DNA of 64,000 bases from Massilia aurea (GTDB lineage Bacteria > Pseudomonadota > Gammaproteobacteria > Burkholderiales > Burkholderiaceae_D): contig NZ_JACHBX010000004.1 of the NCBI RefSeq assembly GCF_014200505.1, positions 372,001 through 436,000 on the forward strand, in the 5' to 3' direction. How positions within the stretch are numbered: position 1 is the first letter of the stretch; every line of letters begins with the position of its first letter. A model generated the notes under the pieces. That model was not told the origin of the DNA and made no database searches. It saw only the letters and a program-made list of their open reading frames with translations. Below are positions 58,409 to 64,000 of this stretch, one piece after another. The translations under genes and the position numbers were made by a program.

Positions 58409-60688
58409 ATGGGATTCGCCTCGAAATTGACCATGAATGTCTTCGCCAGGGGTGGCGCAGCCGATGACGCAGTGCGGCCGGTCACGCCGGTCCCCGTCGC
58501 CGACGCTGCGGCGCCTGACGCGGTTGCCAGTGGTTCGGCCGCCGCAGCGGCGCGCCGCCTGGGCGGCTTTCGTGGCCGCGACGACGCCGTTGCCGAAGGC
58601 GCGGGCGACATGCGCACCACGCTCATGGGGGGCAGCTTCCAGCCGAATCGCCTGCGCCTGTTGCTGGGGGCCGTTGCCGCCGGCGCGGTGCTGACCGTGC
58701 TGGCCATGTGGCAGAACGCTGCCAGCGACGCCCGCCTGGCGGGGCAGAGCCAGGTGGCCGGTGACGCCGTGATGCACTCGCAGCGTTTCGCCAAGGCGGC
58801 GCCGATCGCGCTGCGCGGCGATGCGCAAGCGTTCCTCCAGCTGGAAGAGAGCCGCACCGAGCTGGGTCGCGAACTCGATCTGCTGGCGCGTGGCGGCCAG
58901 TCGCCGACCGGCCGCATTCCCGCCGCCAGCGGTCCCCGCGCCGACGACCTGCAAAAAGCCATCGTGCTGTGGAACCGCTCGTCCAAGGCCGCTGCCAACA
59001 TTCTCGGCAACCGGCGCAACCTGATCGCCTTCGGCGGGAGTCTGGCCCAGTACGAAGAAGTGGGCCCCGAACTGATCGCCATTGCCGAACGCCTGCAGCG
59101 CGACGAGTCTACTGACGCGCGGCGCCAGGTGGCGGCATTGAGCCTGCTGTCGGTGACCCAGCGCCTGACGGCCGGCGCACAGACCTTCAACACGCCGGGT
59201 TCGACCCAGAACGCGGTGACCTACATCCTGGGCGACATCGCCACGCTCGAGACGCTCGTCGACGGCCTGCTCGAGGGTGGCGGCCGTTATGGCCTGGCGC
59301 CGCTGACGGACCTCGAAATGCGCGTGCGCCTGTCGCGCACCCGCGACAGCCTGCGCGAATACGTCAAGACCGTCACGCCGCTGATCGGCAACCTGACCAG
59401 CTACGCCGGCGCCCGCGCCGCCGAGCGCCTGATTTCGCGAGACAGCGAACCGCTGCGCGTGATGCTCGCCAAGCTGCACATGGATTACCAGCGTGACCAG
59501 GCCGAGATCAGCCCGTGGTTCTGGCTGGCCATCGGCGCCGGCGTGTTCACGCTGCTGGCCACCCTGGGCACCACCCGCGCCATGCTGCAGGAATCGCGTG
59601 AACGCGCCGCCGGCGCCGAAGGACGCCGCCAGGAAGCCGAAGCGATGCGCCACCTGGCGCAGACCAAGGAAGAAGAAGCCAAGGCCACCAATGAACAGAA
59701 CCAGGCCGCCATTTTGCGCCTGATGAACGAACTGCAGGACGTCGCCGACGGCGACTTGACGGTGCAGGCGACGGTGTCGGAAGACATCACGGGTGCGATT
59801 GCCGACTCGGTCAACTACACGGTTGAAGAACTGCGCGAGCTGGTCGTGCGGGTCATCCGCACGGCGGAGCAGGTGGCGCGCGCATCGAACGGTGCGCAGG
59901 ACGTCTCGACCGAGCTGCTGGGCGCGGCCGAACAGCAATCGCGCGAGATTCAGGATGCGTCGACGACGACGCTGCGCCTGGCTGGCCTGATTACCGACGT
60001 GTCGCGCTCGGCCCTCGAATCGGCCGACGTGGCGCGCCAGTCGGTGGCGGCGGCGGCGCAGGGCTCGACCGCGGTGCAAAATGCCATCGAGGGCATGCAG
60101 GAGATCCGCGAGCAGATCCAGGAAACCTCCAAGCGCATCAAGCGCCTGGGCGAATCGTCGCAGGAGATCGGCGAGATCACCGAGCTGATTTCGGACATTA
60201 CCGAGCAGACCAACGTGCTGGCGCTGAACGCCGCGATCCAGGCCGCATCGGCCGGCGAAGCAGGGCGCGGCTTCTCGGTGGTGGCTGAAGAGGTGCAGCG
60301 CCTGGCCGAACGCTCGGGCGACGCGGCCAAGCAGATCGGCGCGCTGGTGCGCACTATTCAGACCGACACCCACGACGCGGTGGCGGCAATGGAAAAATCG
60401 ACGCAGGGTGTGGTCGAGGGGGCGCGCCTGTCGGACGCCGCCGGCGCTGCGCTGTCGGACATTTCGCGCGTCTCGAACCGCCTCGGTGACCTGATCGGCG
60501 ACATGTCGACCGCCACCGAACGCCAGGCCACCAAGGCCACCGGCGTGGCCGACAAGATGCAGCAGATCCTCGCCGTGACCGAACAGACCCGCCAGGGTAC
60601 CCGCCAGACCGCGCTGTCCATTCAGGAACTGGCCACGCTGGCGCAGGAATTGAAGGATTCGGTGTCCCGCTTCCGCGTGGTATCCTGA
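58409..60688 (+). CDS. pilJ: PilJ-type methyl-accepting chemotaxis protein
   Basis: 759 aa. Cytosolic N-terminus of ~80 residues (Ala-rich, no clear domain), membrane helix 81-101, a periplasmic PilJ sensor (about 105-365), a second helix at 367-387, a HAMP-like region and the methyl-accepting hairpin with tip [19 protein letters not shown] (near 600). GGAG at 58400-58403 supports ATG 58409. It senses surface contact or pilin and drives the ChpA kinase. Confidence 0.92.
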   Translation: MGFASKLTMNVFARGGAADDAVRPVTPVPVADAAAPDAVASGSAAAAARRLGGFRGRDDAVAEGAGDMRTTLMGGSFQPNRLRLLLGAVAAGAVLTVLAMWQNAASDARLAGQSQVAGDAVMHSQRFAKAAPIALRGDAQAFLQLEESRTELGRELDLLARGGQSPTGRIPAASGPRADDLQKAIVLWNRSSKAAANILGNRRNLIAFGGSLAQYEEVGPELIAIAERLQRDESTDARRQVAALSLLSVTQRLTAGAQTFNTPGSTQNAVTYILGDIATLETLVDGLLEGGGRYGLAPLTDLEMRVRLSRTRDSLREYVKTVTPLIGNLTSYAGARAAERLISRDSEPLRVMLAKLHMDYQRDQAEISPWFWLAIGAGVFTLLATLGTTRAMLQESRERAAGAEGRRQEAEAMRHLAQTKEEEAKATNEQNQAAILRLMNELQDVADGDLTVQATVSEDITGAIADSVNYTVEELRELVVRVIRTAEQVARASNGAQDVSTELLGAAEQQSREIQDASTTTLRLAGLITDVSRSALESADVARQSVAAAAQGSTAVQNAIEGMQEIREQIQETSKRIKRLGESSQEIGEITELISDITEQTNVLALNAAIQAASAGEAGRGFSVVAEEVQRLAERSGDAAKQIGALVRTIQTDTHDAVAAMEKSTQGVVEGARLSDAAGAALSDISRVSNRLGDLIGDMSTATERQATKATGVADKMQQILAVTEQTRQGTRQTALSIQELATLAQELKDSVSRFRVVS

Positions 60689-60695
60689 CCGGGCG

Positions 60696-64000
<3,305 letters not shown>

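Overview
The window is a compact, GC-rich bacterial chromosome segment. Gene content and order suggest a betaproteobacterium of the Oxalobacteraceae, close to Massilia, Duganella or Telluria. The supporting blocks are tlpA-aroQ-accB-accC-prmA-DUF3426, ffh next to a CcsA-like gene and pilS-pilR, the RNase II/tonB/aroE/mtgA run, thiD-hemL divergent from rubredoxin, and the pilGHIJ-chpA twitching cluster. This placement comes from recognising gene order and protein families, not from a database search. I see no prophage, transposase, CRISPR array, rRNA or tRNA.

Layout. 1-5.3 kb: parE, divergent from a degenerate receiver-domain gene with a near-perfect LexA box between them; a C26-type glutamine amidotransferase; a small gene behind a near-perfect Fur box; an ArsR-type regulator with its own palindrome. 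5.3-13.4 kb: two NIPSNAP/ABM-like genes, a YbdK-type ligase with an antiporter, a MoxR/VWA pair, two c-type cytochromes, a SulP transporter and DUF1841. 13.4-21.5 kb: a two-lobed retropepsin-like protease with Sel1/TPR-like repeats, rppH, proS, a lytic transglycosylase, a 38-bp palindromic repeat array and two tandem alkaline phosphatases. 21.5-28.2 kb: a SWIB protein, ffh, a CcsA-like protein, PP0621-like protein and pilS-pilR. 28.2-32.9 kb: nrdA-nrdB behind a spaced NrdR-box pair and DnaA-box-like sites. 33-38 kb: a cytochrome c/PQQ-dehydrogenase fusion, a lipoprotein, a candidate small RNA, a 535-aa histone-H1-like protein and YggT.

38-45 kb is a long leftward operon: conserved protein, tlpA, aroQ, accB, accC, prmA, DUF3426, PfkB kinase. 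It joins fatty-acid initiation (biotin carboxylase and its carrier), shikimate synthesis and L11 methylation. 45-54 kb runs mostly rightward: mpl (murein recycling), a YqiA-like esterase, ubiC, an RNase II-family enzyme, tonB, aroE, mtgA and corA, with translational coupling at several junctions. 54-57 kb holds hemL and a ThiD-like kinase, divergent from rubredoxin. 57-64 kb is the Pil-Chp chemosensory operon pilG-pilH-pilI-pilJ-chpA/pilL; the last gene runs off the right edge with three histidine phosphotransfer motifs already visible. With PilS/PilR this gives two separate type IV pilus control systems in the window.

The points I consider most worth follow-up are the LexA-boxed, phosphorylation-incompetent double receiver beside parE; the Fur-boxed unknown gene; a family of intergenic hairpins whose stems covary while their flanks stay fixed; the NrdR/DnaA architecture upstream of nrdAB; and the ThiD-like protein with an altered anion-hole motif. 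High GC produces very long antisense open frames (up to 1300 codons opposite nrdAB); I treat these as shadows.
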